A DNA stretch of 64,000 nucleotides from Litoditis marina (GCA_964036275.1 OZ038439.1:15980330-16044329); one strand, 5' to 3'. Counted from the first letter of the stretch, positions 12,101 through 27,100 are shown. Translations and numbers: made by a program. The notes: a model not told the origin generated them from the letters alone.

Positions 12101-15100
12101 TGGAATTGTTCAAACAAAGAAGTCTTCTCACCTTTCAATACAGGTGGCTTTGCAGTGCGTCGTAGGTACATGTGGCAGAATGTGACTTTCTTTCGCTTCA
12201 GTAACTCGATGGACTTGGCATCTGGCCCGAACATAATTGAGAAGACGTCCAGATTGCCAGATAATCGTCTCTTGATGTTAGCCAAGCCCTGAAAAGACAT
12301 CTGTCTCATCACAACAGACAAATCATGCTTTTGCTAAATTTTGGAAAACTTTTTGCATTTTAGATGTCAGTGAAGAAACCGTTCAGCAATTATAGACACG
12401 TATTGTTTGGAGATGTAACTGGAGTAAAAGTAGCACGTAGAGAAAATCAGATAATATTCGGACACTCCACTTTCGAGTTCTCGTTGCGGTACATTATGAG
12501 ACGACAAAACAAAATATTCCTACCTGAGGAGATACAATTATCACTTCACTCTTGTGGTACATGTCAACGGATCGCACATTCGAGGGTAGGATTAGATTTT
12601 CTTGCGCTAGAGCGTGTGCCGCAACCCGAGCCGCATACGAAGTGATCGATTCCGCACGCTTCGGCTTAACCTCCCTGAAAATCCATGAGATTGGTTAAAA
12701 GATAATGTTTAACAGATGTATCATGAAACGGTTGTATTCGTGATTTCACTTCCTCCTCCTCAATGGTTCAGAAGTTACTCAAACGAAACGTAATTGACTC
12801 GGAACCGCTGCTCTTAATCGACTTGAAAATATTTCAGTGTGCTGAAATAAGCAATTGCAGCAAATTCAACTAATCGAATTTAGGCAAAAAAAACTGAAAC
12901 GTCGATCAAATTCAATTTCGTCATTGAAATAGATCATAATTTGTTAATGAAAAGAGTACCTTACTGCAACTCTATGTCTACTTAAAGATATCTGAATGCT
13001 GTCGAATGGGAGGTTGTACCACTCTCAAAAAAATATGAATTCGCGACTCACTTAACTGACAGAGTACATTCAACCCCTCTATTCAGTGTGACAAACTCCA
13101 AGATGAGGTCATCAGAATAGCCGTACTCCCGAAGCTTGGTTCGGACGTCGTATTCCATTTTGAGCAGGAACTGAAACGTGTGAGCTCGAGAATAAATCAG
13201 TGAATCCGACTCATTGACCGAGAGTGGTCCGTTTCATTGTTGATCGAATGAAAAATGGGAGATTTCGTGTGAAACACCGCCTCCCCAGTTTGGCCGTAAA
13301 AAGTGAGCCGCTAATTTCCGAATTTGTCTGGCTATTCACTTTCTCTGATGCCTGATGCGCGTTCACTGTTCGGCCGAGAAACATAATCAATGTGTGAGTA
13401 CACTAGTATTAGATTCAGATGCTTCATTAACCAATTGAGTTTTTCTCAAAAGATGGTATAGGGTTCACGTCATGACAATATTTGAAAATCATTCAAACAA
13501 TTTCTCCCGCAATTGCTGTGGATGAGCGAATGTCACATACTACAAATGTAGATGGATAAATGAATGAAAGTTACCTTTGTTGCCGTGTTCATAGATGAAC
13601 TTGTCAGTGGCGTATTGACGAGTTGCTTGAGATGAGAAAGTACCGCCGACGGGTTTTTTCGCTCCGCTCTAACCAGGTTTATGTAGAAGTGCGAGTAGGT
13701 AGGTATCCGTTTCCTTCTAGAGAACTTCTGAAATTAAAGACAATAAGCATATTAGATGTGCGTAAAACGACTGTCAGAAAAAATCCCGACTACTAGGGTT
13801 GTTAATTGAGTTCAAAATTTCGAGTTTTCGAGTTAGTGAGTTTTGGAAAATCTTGAGTTTTCGAATTTTCGAGTTTTTGAGTTCGACTCAACTCGAAAAT
13901 TTGCGAGTTTTTTCGAGTCGAGTCGAGTTTCATGTTTGACTTTGACAACCCTACTGACTACCAACAAAATTATATTTTTTTTGTTCGATTGCTCGCCAAA
14001 CGCCAATAGCATTATAGTTGTTTTCGTGATTTCTTCGGAGTTGTGGTAGCATTTGGAGCGAATACGTTCGTTGTCTGATTGAACGACGAAAAAAAGAGGA
14101 ATAAATGTTGCCGTTTTAACTAACCTGCTCGTGAAACCGGTCCAACTTCTTTATCAGTTCCATCAGCAAACGCTTCACCTCGCCATCCAGTAGAGCAACA
14201 CGAGCGAGCCACCACATTTTATACTGGAACGTTTCTGTGATCTATGGTAGTTGTTCTCAGTTGTACACGAAAAAGGAGCCCAATTTCGCGGGCCCGATGC
14301 AAAACCATGAAATGGCCGTGTTTAAAATGGACATTGGGTACGATTTTGCCAGGATTCCCACATCATACAGGTGCGAGGTGATGTTTGCTCTATTAAAAAC
14401 AATCATTTGTCAAAATTTTCCCGAGCGACAGGTTTCACCGTATTAGCAAATCGAAACCACAGCAACAAAGACGTACTTAAAGCGCCTCCCAACCACTGGA
14501 TTTGTTTAATGATAACTGTGAAGCGTAATTTCGCAATTGAAATTAGAACAAACAAGCTTTCTAGAACATACCTCTTCTGGCATTAGTGCTTCCTTGAAGA
14601 CAGCTGTCAGGTCTTTGTCTGCGAGTTTCTCACAGTTTTCCTTGGATAGACGAGCGTTTGCGAGAAGTACCTCCATCAATGCTACCTGTGGGGTATCATA
14701 TTTCAAAGTAATCGCGATGTCGGCAAGGTAGCACTTATCCGTTCTCGTTTTTAAATGCAGTGCACGTTCCACATTTAGCCTTACCAAGTAACCGCAGGCG
14801 TGTACCAGGGTTACTGTTGATCAAATAGCTTGTCATTGCAATGAGAAACTAGAAATTACACAAAAAGCCGTGCGTCCGTTGCAAATGCTTCTTTTACGTT
14901 TTGGTTACGGCAAAATCAAGTAGTTTTAGATGATGGTAATTGAAAAAAAAAAGAAATAGGAAGTTTCGTACCATTTCACGCATGCTTGTTTTGGCGTCTG
15001 GTCGCGCTACGCAGCTTTGTACGGCAAAATAGCGCTCCGTTGATGGAGCGGAATCCACTGGCAGAAGCACTGTCACCTTAAATTGAAACTTGTACCGTTT

Positions 15101-18100
15101 GGTTAATGGTTATTGGCCAGTTGGTGGTTCACAACTGAATGAATCACGACAAGTAAAATAGATTTGGTTTTGTATCAGTTGTCCACATGGTGATGAACAC
15201 GTACTTTAATGAATCGTCCCACAAACTTGAATCGAAAAAAGGGTGGATTTGTTTGGTCATCCATGATACCACCCGATTTTTTTTGAAATCGGGTTCCGGG
15301 GTTTGTGAATTGAATCGGAACACCCATTAAATTCCTAATAAAAAATGTTGTGGGCGGAAAAACCGTCACTTTGGAAATTGTAGTTGATTACTAGAATTAG
15401 GGTTTAAATGGTGGCACACCTTTTCATAATTGACTCTCTCGGCCGAAGTTGCTTGTTGGAATAGTTCCTGTAGGGCCAGAAGAGAATGCTGTCCGTCGTG
15501 AATTTCAATTTTGGACCTGAACGAAAATAGTTCGATTACGTCTAACTCAAGTAATATCTTTATCTAACGCTGCCCCAGCTTGCAACATGGCCTGATACAA
15601 ACTAGAAACACAAGAAATGAAAAAAGGATTTTGCAATAACTGCAATACAACGACAGTTCTGACCCTAATAAAGATATCTTAAGTGTACTCGTAGAGTTTT
15701 CGTGACCCTGGTCAATGACTGATTTCAGGATCGAAAATGGCGAAAATTACCTGCCCTTCCTACATCCTCTCAATAATATTGTGGCCGGATCGAGTAAGCT
15801 GCTCCTGATGAGTGCCTTCTTCTCTTCGACTGCTGCTGCATTCAGCACTTTGATGCACCACATTGGTGTGCAATCCATGACTTTGATCTGCAACATGAAT
15901 GTGAGGGAGATGAAATCGTTATTCTCGTTTCACCTCGCATTGCGGGGTTGACTTTCTTTCGAACGGACCAAAATCTAACCTAGTATTCTCAAAACAAAGT
16001 ATCTGTTTTAGCACTGCACCGTATTCAAGCCACTACAAGTGGAGCCAGAGCAGTACAAGTAAGTAATGCTTGAGTTGGCCGACTGCGTAACGTTCCTTGG
16101 AGTTTGAATGGTTCGTACTGGTGAGTAAGTAAGCAAACCGCTCGGTTTATGGCCTAACCAACTGATTCAGAAAGAATCAGCTCTGATTGGAAACGAGAAA
16201 AGGAGGTTGAGAAAGAAAAATGTTTTGACAAGAAATATGCGTTATGCGAACTAAAGTGATGTATACAATTGCTAATAACGGTGTTGAAATCATCTTATTA
16301 GTGTGTAGACTGGAAAACTATCTGGTTCAACTTACAATTTCCGTTGTTGTGGGAATCGCAGAAGTGAATACTTTTTCGACGAGATGTTTTCCGTCTTTGA
16401 TCATTGCCTCTCTATTGAGATTGAGATCCACTGCCGTTAGAACCTCTTGCTGTAAACAAACACCAGTAAGCTTTGACTAAGCGACAGAAAGAAGCCCGTT
16501 GTCAGATGTAAAAACGAAAAACGTGGAAATATCTGATTTTTTTTATCAAAAGTTGAACAATTGATTTGTTTTCGGTGCAAACATGAGTCCGTTTTTCAAA
16601 GATTTCTTACTATTTAGACAACTTTACTGGTGTATGGCAGCAAGTCATACTATTGAAAGACGTACAGCTGAGTGATTGTCGAAATTTGAACAATTCGAAG
16701 AAAAAATTTGCTCTATGTTGGCACCTATTCAACGTGAAGTTTTGCAATAATTCTTCTCCAGTTCGGTGCGGGGACAAGTTCATGATTACCTAGTCCGATA
16801 ATTAGAATAAAGATTTTCACAACTGAACTTACTGGTTTCTCTGTTGATGCTTGTTTTTTCGGGGTCGGTACGACAAAAGTTGGCTTTTGACCCTTGCTGG
16901 GTAGATTTATTCCAGTGGCTTCGCTTGCACCCTCCTAGAAAACGATTATGAAGAAAAAACAGCAGATATCACTTCATTGGCATGTCCGTCTGGCGCCACA
17001 ACACCAACGTCAAAAACAAAGCTCTAAATTTGATAAATGAAACCTGAATGGTTGCTGTAAGTAGCGAGTGAATTAAACCAAAGCGATGAGAGAAACTCAC
17101 TTCATCTTCCTCAGTTTCGGCAATCATCATCCCGTCACCTAAAAATTAGTTCATTATTTGAAAACGTGCAGAACTGATAAAATGCAATATTCCCTGCTTG
17201 GAAAAGTGAATTTCAAACGGGATGCAGCTTTGTTGGCTGATGCATTGAACAATCCGGTCTAATCGGAAGAAAAGGCAACAAGTGCTCCAAGAACTGCATG
17301 TGAATTTAACTGAATCAGGAAACAGTACACAGTCGCATCCGTAACGTTAAAATTACTAGCATCACACGTGAATAGGTTGAGAATCGGGGTGAACAAAGTG
17401 AACATGAGGTGCTCAAAAAGTGGGAGTGACCAGCCCCAAAAACACATATACTAGTAATTTTGCTAGTAGATTATACTAGCATTTTAGCAGCAATTCAATG
17501 CAATTCAACACAATGCAGCAACAGCAGCAAAACAACAGCAATACTAGCAGTAATTTTGCTGGTAGATTATACTAGCATAAATACTAGTAGATTTGCCTTT
17601 GCCTAAAATACTAGTAATTTTGCCCCAAACCCGAAAACTGATCATGGCACAATCGAGTAATATGGCAAAAAAGTGGGCATCAGCCATCACCAGGAAAAAC
17701 GAAAAAGGTGTATTTTACGCATGACTAGAATCGATCAAATTTGGTGCAATATAATTGTTTTTTTTGCGGAGTAATCATATCTCACTTTTTTCTGAAGTGA
17801 ACAAAAACTCCTATCGTGTTACACGGTTTGGCTGCTCAAAAAAGTTGAAACTTATCCAAAATAGCACTGAGAAAGATTCAAAAACTCGCCTGCTTCCGTG
17901 TCTGGCGCAGGTTCATCTTCATCGTCGCACTCCTCTTCCATTTCCTCATCTTCGTAATCGACATTCTCATCGCTCTCGCCCTCGTCTCCGTGCTCATCCG
18001 CGCATTTCAGCGAAATCGTACTCAAATCACCTGAAACAGGGCGTTTTTGCAATGTCAGATTTGCGCGCCATCTTCAAAGACAGAAAAGGTTATTCAATTT

Positions 18101-21100
18101 CTCCATTTCCAAGTATGGGAATTCATATCTTTTCTCCAATTCTTTCATAAATCCCAATTGCAAAAAAACTTGACTATTCGCGAAAAAAATTCAAAATCTC
18201 TTCGTGAGCAGGTTTGCCGACTTACCAAGGCCAAGTGAGCTGGGCCACACGTAGGGAGAATGAGAAACTGATTTCTCCAAAAAAGAATGTGGAAATTTTT
18301 GATTCCGAGTTATCCATTTTCCCCAGTTCAAACTCAAAACCTAATCTTTTCTAGTCGGATAATCCAAACTCATTGTATTGACTAACCCGGAACAAGAGCA
18401 GGTACAGTGTATAGCCAACTGACGTCGAGCGTAGATGACGATATGCCGTTTAGAAAACACTCACGAACACTCTTGATAATGAAACAATCGTAGTGTAGCT
18501 GAAAAAAATGAGAAAAAATGGGTACGACTTTTGCGATCTCGCCACTACGGTCGAGGGTCGAACGAAATAACACGTTTTCTAGCTCCTATTCTCTGTTCTA
18601 CAGAATAATAAAACATCTTCACGATCTAGATCGGGGGAACCGCATTCCCCTATCCATTACGCCCAATCGCAATTCTTCACAGATTGAAAGCGATAATAAA
18701 ACATTTGAATGGTATTGTGGTTGAAAAAATTGAGTTCTAGTTTGCCCCCAATTCACGCTGTTCAACAAATATGATTCTCTGCAAGTCCTTATTCTCTTTC
18801 GAACAGAAAATGAGTTGAATAAAATACCTGAATTTCATCCGCAGCAATAGTTATGAGAAGTGGATCGCCAAACGTGTCTTCACTACAGGGACGTTTCAAC
18901 GACTTGCACTTTCCATCTCTAACACGGCATAGAAACGAGCTACCATCTAATGATAGGAGTGTACCTTCTGGCAGCTTGGCAGCTGGCAAATCTATTCTCT
19001 GAAAAAAGGCAATAGACACACTTTTTCTAGGAAATGATAAAGGTAAATGAGTGAAACGCTCAACGTTGAAACACATATTAAAACTCAACCATGTGTATTT
19101 TCCGGGGAATTAAATGAACTAGTACTTCAGATAACTCCACTTGATTGGCAAACCTGGAGTTTAATATGTTATCTGTAAACTGTGAACTTGCTTTTTAGTT
19201 AGCTTACGTGTGAACAATTGGACACATAACAAACACTCACTTTTCTTGTGTTCGATGGATCGACCCCTAGCAATCTCAGTGAGGGTAAATATACCAGGTG
19301 GACATCTGATTTTACGGTATCTGAAATGTATTATCTTCTTGAGGAACGAATAACAAGCCCTATTTCTATCAACATTTAACGGGGAAGGGGGGGGGGTGGG
19401 TGGGTGGGAGATACAACGTCCGGCGGGGCTGAAAAGAAAACTATGTGTTGTGGGAGGAGCTTGGTACACTCAGCCAGTTGTTGGCTTCGAATCGATTTTC
19501 TCGCGCAGTCCTAGGTCTTCACCCTACTTGCAATGGTTGAACGAACTATTGATTTGATGCGGTTTTGAAAACTCACCACCCAGGTAAGCTCCGAGTTTTT
19601 CCCGCAGTATATCCTCACCAACACGTCCGTTTGAAAGAACCTTCATTTAGTCTGTAATTTCAGAGAACATCCACAGAAAACTCAAAGTAACGATTATAAA
19701 ATGGAAGCGGCATACTCTGCGAGATCACATCTCGAACAGTGCAGAAAAAATGGCACCAAGGAAATCTCATTCAGAAATAAAACTCATTACTGGAAAACTC
19801 ATTGAGAATTGAAACTCATTAACTTATTTTTAGTCAGGAATTCAAAAATGCCAAAAAAATTTGAAAGTTGATTTTTGCTTTTCTCTACGTTCATGTACTT
19901 AATGAGATTTATTTTTGAATGAGATATACTTCAATGAGCTCTATTTCTGAATGAGTTTTTCTGTTTGCCAGAAAAAATACAATTTATGAGAAACAATAGA
20001 GCAAGATCAAAATTTATTCGACGCGGTTTTAAGCGTGCGCGAGCGCGTAACGACGCGTTTAACTGCAATTAACGTGTGTGTTATAGAGTTACGTGAGATA
20101 CGCAGTGAGCAGACGGTTTTACGCAGCTAATGTATTTTATTGTTCGTCCAGTCGATTTTAAACTATTTTTTCAGCACAAATGTTTTTTATAGTGGACTAA
20201 TTTGAGAAAAATTTCAGCTTGTTGTAATAACATCCCGTGCATTTCATGTTTTCAGAGTGGGTGAAAATGAACTCATTTTCTGGCATTTGTAGCCATCTGG
20301 CGGTGTTCAATGACGATATTGATCTGAATGACGGCACCACTTACACTGATAAGGTGAGCCAGCATGTTTGCTTGAAGTTAATTTAACAACACGACATTTT
20401 TATTCCAATCTGAATCTCAGGAACTAAGTTGAAACTAGGGCCGCCTTATTCTTCAGTAGAATGCACAATTGAGTTCAGGAGCGGAAGGAAACATAATTCA
20501 GGGAAAGATTGTGTTTCGTTAAATTTATTTTCTCGCTAGCTCTCTCAAATGAATGGTGTACACTTCATCTTTCTTCGTGAGTTCCACCGAATTGCTCCCG
20601 AACCTTGGTAAACAACTTGATTTTCAACTTCAGAGTGCATGTCACTTCTCTGCCTGGTTAAGTCATATTAGCCTGGTGGTTTATTTCAGACACCTGTGTT
20701 TATCGCTATCCGATTCCTGAAGAGTGATTTTCGATTGGTCGCTTTGAAGAAAGCACGCGATCATAGAAAAATGCTCACGTCCTTTAAGATCGACCAAGGA
20801 GTCGAGACCAACCACGTGGCCGTTTGTTGTTACGACAATTTCAAGAATAATAAGCGGTTAGTTATTAGGGTACGCCCTTAATTACAGTTGATGTAACTTT
20901 TTCTGAAAACAAGCGTGATACTTCTCATAACCTGAGACCTGAGAGCTTGTACGATTAACAGTTGTATGTTCACTAATGTTAGCCAACTATTCGAAAAACG
21001 GAAAAAATGGGATCGCACATAAAAAAGCTTGTTCACCTTTCAATCTGAGATCTTTACACCTTATCTCCAAATACTGTAACGTTAACTGATAACCCCTCCG

Positions 21101-24100
21101 CTCTCTCTCTCTCTCTCACGCTTTGTTTACTCATTTCCAGCGTCGAAACCCGTTAATTTCAGAGTGATGATCGATGCTGTGTATAAATGTTCCTCGGCGA
21201 ACAGTCCCCGTCTTGCTGCAAGGCTCCTATCCTCACATGGACTTCACCTGGAGACCGTCACGTTTGTAAGTTATTTACAATACTTTCTTGCAACACGCCT
21301 ACTCATCATGAGACTTATTGAGGCTAAATGACCTCCTTCTCTTTGACAAGTTTGTTCAGCTCCAAGAAATGGCGCTGTCGCCGACACACGCTTGAAACAT
21401 CTGGGAGCATCCGTTGGAGAAAGGTGCACAAACAGTACTATTTTAAGATTTTATTGGAAGACATGATCATCTTCGATGAACGTTCACAAATCTGGGTCTT
21501 GCTCTGACTTTCGTTGCATTAGCACAAATTTTGACCTATGTTAATGTTTATTAATTTCAGAAACTTAAAGTAGAACGACTATGTGGTCCAATCCGAATGC
21601 TTCAGTACTTTGAACTGCCATACATTTTTCAATCGCAGCTCAATAGACTGTTGACATGGGATTGGTGCACATAATCATCCGACTATAAGTATTCCAAATT
21701 TTCATATTATTCATGTTGGCTCCATATTTCATTTTCAGATGATATCGTTGGAACATGAGAAGGTTTTCATGGTTCGGGACTCAATTATGCGAGGAGATTT
21801 CGAAACATTTACAGGTGAGACATTAATACAACGTCACTTGTTTCGGGAAAAAGTTAATAGTCGGCCACTGATGTTCACACATCAAGGCATAATGCTGTCT
21901 GTTCACTACATGGTTTTTGAACTAAAATGTCAACTCAAAGAGATGGGAGGGGCGCACTGATCAGGCCGCCCTCGCCCAATGTATTGAAAATGTAGAAAAA
22001 AGGAGCGGTAATAAGTTAACGTACATCCAGGTGACAGAATTCAGCTAAATTAGCGATACTATTGCACTGTTGAACTGACCTTGCAAATGAGCCACATTAC
22101 CTTATTGTTGCAGAGCAGTTTCTCCCGGAAACATTGGACCTATCCGAGAAGATTGCAGTGTGACCTGTCAACGATTATGTGATCAGATGTTAATAAACTT
22201 GTTCATCTATATAATACTTGCGATGTCAATTTCACGGTTTATGTACCCTACCTTTACTTCTCAATAAAATCAGTCGAGCAAACAACTTTCAACAGCTTTC
22301 GTTTTCAATATTTCAGTGAATGTCAACCAATGAGGATCATGATAGCATAGCAAATTTGAGTTTCTCTTGTATGGACCCTAGTTCGGATTCTGAAAATGGT
22401 TCGTTTGAAATCAGCTCCTCCGCTTACTATTGAAGCAGTTATTCCAGTGGATCTAACTAGCACGTTCATTTGTTCAATTTCTCAAGGCTTCCGTGTGTGT
22501 TAGCACCTTTGTGATCATTTCAACGATATCTTCTTGAGTAAAGCAGTTCATTGAAGGGTTAGCCGGGACACCCGGAATGGTAACCTCCTGACAAGGACAA
22601 AGTATCGAGTTAATTGAAAAATGGGATTCTTTATACTTTATGATTACAACATTCAGGTTCCGGAAAAAACAGGGTTTTACCCCAAAGAAGGGCCAGAATT
22701 TTATCTTGTGACTCATCGGTCCTATCTAATGGTCCCTTTTCTAATTTATTGTGTTTAAGATGAAGCCGAATGTCACAAACTACCTGATATGCCCAGTCCA
22801 ATAGTGCTAGAAGCCTTGGACAAAACCTACCCTGCGTGGAGATCTACACCCAAGCGAAGAGTTAAAACTTCCGTAGAGATTCTCTCAACAGCTTGTTGCA
22901 TGTATGGATGTAACCTGATGATATCAAGGTAGGTCACAAACCAAAATCGATTCAGTTTTCGCAGTTTTTGGGAAAATAGAATCAAGAGAAGTTCTAGAAA
23001 TAAATTACGGAAGAAGATGTGAACAAGAGCTATTTGTGCCAACTTTTTGTTTCTACAGATTCACACTGTGATAAACAACTGTTTTTGTTTTTAGCATGTT
23101 TCATTGTCTTCGGCCGATTACACATGCAACCGGGTTGATATCAACCAAATATCAACCTGGTTGCTTGTGTAATCCGCCGTCTTCGCATGTTACGTTTCAG
23201 TTTTTCATTATATACGCCGTTACAGACATGCGATTCTAACTACCAGAATGCTGTTGATGGATGTGGGTCGAAGGGACAAGAAGGCCTCAACTTTCCTGAA
23301 TGCTGTTCAGGTTCTGACCAAACCACTCACCACGGCTGACAATAAATTGCGTCCTCTTCTCGACAATATTAGGGTCTGCTCCAACCTTTTCGCGCAAGTC
23401 CTTGGACTCAGTCTGAGCAGGTATTAGTCATTATGATCTGTAATCTCACTTTCAAAAACGGAACACATCAAGTGTTATTTCATATTGCTCAGAAGAAACA
23501 GCAGGCTTTTTTACCGTGTTATAGTAGCTGGCTTTTTTTGTTTCTCGTTTTGACTTTACTGTCATGGCCTTTCAAAAAAATAACTTGGTCACTCAGTTCT
23601 CCTGTACAGTGTTCAAATCCCACAGCAACTATATTTTCGAAATTCTATTATTTCCATGATCAATTCAATTTTTGCGTGTGCAAGTTAGGGCTTCAGGTTG
23701 TTCGCAAACATCGAGGCAAACCAAGAAGGCGCTCGGGTTCACGGCCGAGAAGGGGCTCTATACACACGCGAGAAAACTATAGAAGCTGTCGCTGCAGGAA
23801 TTTGCCAGATAAATTCCTTGGGGCAAGCGGATCCAACTGGGGGCATATTAATGCCCGCCGGCTACTCGAGAAGGTGTGTTACCATCTTTCACCATTCGGA
23901 TGGCTCCAATCAGCTCAGAAGAAAACTAACAATGTCACAGGCAATCGAGAGTGGTTGTAATGTCCAACACCTATTCTTTTTACATTGACTTTTTCTGATA
24001 TCAAAAGTGGTAGAGACTAGGGTAGTTAGAATTGGAATTGGAATTGGAATTGGAATTGATAGAATTGAGATATTCTTCCAAAAGAATTGCAATTCCAATT

Positions 24101-27100
24101 CTTTTGTATGTCAAAACATTTCTGGAATTGCAATTCCAGTTCTTTCGTATATCAGAACAACTGGAATTGGAATTGGAATTGACTTGATTTTCTATCGAAA
24201 CTGATTCAGAATTGATTTTCAATCCCATGCTGATTTTTCTTTTTCATTATTTAATTACCATTGTTCCTTTTGTCTGTTGTTCAATGGAACCAAAGTGAAC
24301 ATTGTTTCTCTTCGTTTTTTGAAAAGAAAACTGACATTAATTTGGAAACACAGTCAATTCTAATCAATTCTAATCAATTCCAATCAATTCCAATCAATTC
24401 CAATGGAATTGGAATTGAAAATCTGAGATTTCGAGGAATTGATCGGAATTGGAAATGGAATTGAGCAGTTTTTGAAAATCTAATAGAATTGGAATTAGAA
24501 TTGAGTGGTTTTGGGAATTGCAAAAGAATTGGAATTGGAATTGAGTGGTTTTCGAGAATTGAAAAAGAATTGGGATTGGAATTGACTTGATTTTTGGAAT
24601 TGATGAACAACCCTACTTACCAAAATCCCATTTTAGAGCGTTTTTGATAGGAAATCAGATAAATGGAAATTTTCAGACGATTTTCAGTGTTGTTACATCA
24701 TATAAAACAAGTTTGAATCGTATTGGCCAAAATTTGATTATTATAGTGGACCGTATAATCTGGCGTCCAGCCAGCTCAGACAAGGCTTACCAAAATCCCA
24801 TTTTAGAGCGTTTTTGATAGGAAATCAGATAAATGGAAATTTTCAGACGATTTTCAGTGTTGTTACATCATATAAAACAAGTTTGAATCGTATTGGCCAA
24901 AATTTGATTATTATAGTGGACCGTATAATCTGGCGTCCAGCCAGCTCAGACAAGGCTTACCAAAATCCCATTTTAGAGCGTTTTTGATAGGAAATCAGAT
25001 AAATGGAAATTTTCAGACGATTTTCAGTGTTGTTACATCATATAAAACAAGTTTGAATCGTATTGGCCAAAATTTGATTATTATAGTGGACTGTATAATC
25101 TGGCGTCCAGCCAGCTTAGACAAGGCTCACCATTAGAGACGTCATAATTGAAAACGAGAACCGGTACTCTTCGACTGGTGAAAGCCTTACCTCTCACAAT
25201 TTATCGTAGTTTCGTCAACCAGACAAGCAATCATCGAAAAACGTGCCAATTTCAACCTTCTCTATAATAGTTCTGTGGATAGCGAAGTAGAAAACGTAAA
25301 TAGGCTTCCAAAGAAGAATTTGTGAATCTATTATCCATTAGTGGTTCTCGCTGTTTCGGAAGCCGTATCTTTTTTTACGGGATACATTTTTCCAAATGTT
25401 TATTTCAACGTTTTCAGCGACTTTGCTAAGGAGTGCCGTCCAGATGAGTCGTTCAAGTATACACGTTTCCGAGCCATCACGAAAAGACGTGCCAAGTTCA
25501 AACAGGTAACATTACATTACGTTGTTCTATTTCAAGACATTTGACAAATCGCAACTTATTGAACTGTAAAACAAAACCATATTTTCAAGTGGCAATCAAA
25601 TTTTCTAGATAAAGTGTTTCGCCTGCTCAGGTCTATGAAACTGGCTCGTTTTTTTCATACAAACCCGTAATGTCTCATGTTTCCTTAGTAAAAGTTTGCG
25701 ATACCTTTTGTTTTTGACTATTCATCATTTACTCAATTGCTTGCTTCATATTTTTTTTTTCAATTTCAACATCATTGAATTATTTATTTGTTCACAGGCA
25801 GACTCGCACTTGCGTTGCTCTACGTGTTCTCTATTGGCGAGATCGTTGATTTTGAACCGCGGGAATGCATCGAAACGTAGAGAAATCGTGTGGATGAGAA
25901 GACTACATTTCGAGGATATACGGTGGGATCACTTTTCGCCACAGGTTCTCAAGACAGTGTGCAGGCAATGTTCGTAGCAACATGTCTATTACACACTGGA
26001 CCGTATCCATTAACAATTTTGGGGCGGATTCACTGGAGAACCTGGTCCTTCCCGAACCAAACCGCGAACCGGTCACTGGAGAACCGAACCAACTGAACCG
26101 AACCGACTTTTGAACCGACCGGTTCTCCAGTGAATGTTTCGAACCGAACCGACATTGATCATGAGTTAAACAAGCAAGTCGTAGGCAAAGTAAAATGAGT
26201 CTATCCCGGTTCGGTTCGAAGCATTCACTGGAGAACCGGTCGGTTCAAAAGTCGGTTCGGTTCTCCAGTGCCTGGTTCGCGATTCGGTTCGGGAAGGACC
26301 TGGTTCTCCAGTGAATTGGCCCAATTTTGGTGGGAGCCTGTCGATTACTAAACAAGTTTTATCTGTAAGCATGAAGAATATAAAAAATGCAGGTGTAGCG
26401 GAAGTCGGGGCAGTTTTAAACCAGCTTAGAAAACTGAATATCGTCGTTTTCAGCAAGGAAAGATACCTCATCAAAGCCACGGAACGGATGGCTCGTGCTG
26501 AACCATCCCGACTTGCCGTTCTGAAGCACGACTCGATGGCGAAGGACGGAACCAAACTTCCCGCTCTTGTGTCGAGGGGAAAAGGAATCACAGACGGTTC
26601 AAGGATCCCAGCATGCCTTCACACGGTGCAGCTTGCTAAGCAGAACTCAAGTAAGTGTATAATTCGGCAAATTCTATATCTAACCGGGTTTTTAGGTAAC
26701 CCTACCCTTTTTTGGTAACCTCTTTCTCAGGTAACCTCAGCAGGTAACCGGTTGGTAACCTAAAGTGAAAAATCGGTTACCTGTTTTTCTAAGGCAAAAT
26801 GTGGTTTTTACCGTTAGTTTGAACGGTAACCGGATTTTAGTTCAGGTTACTTTCAGGTTACCTACCAAGGCAACCACAAAAATAGGTTACCAAAAAAGGG
26901 TTAGGTTACCTAAAAACCTGGATAGTTGTAGAATTGGCCGTATGTCTCACACACCGCTTGTTCTTTATACTAATATTCAAACTCGTGCCGTTATTCGTTT
27001 TGCAGTTTATTGAAATTTCTCGTTTGTTCCATGAACTGAACAAGTCGATCATACCAATTTGAAAGTAATGAATTCAGATGGTGGAAGCTACACAAACTAC

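Noticed and set aside
21373..21520. Open stretch KWRCRRHTLETSGSIRWRK resembling a Merlin/ISXO2 zinc-ribbon segment
   Set aside because: It needs an odd AAG acceptor, and the P1 exons before and after it join in phase without it; similarity is short.
22474..23042. Two minus-strand segments (EVTIPGVPANPSMN... and LHPYMQQAVERIS...) that look like exons of a nested gene
   Set aside because: Splice sites are weak and the second overlaps a plus-strand P2 exon (22892-22928) with perfect phase fit on both sides.
23433..23960. 175-aa plus-strand open frame
   Set aside because: It overlaps P2 exon 4 in another frame; the proper frame has splice sites and family motifs.
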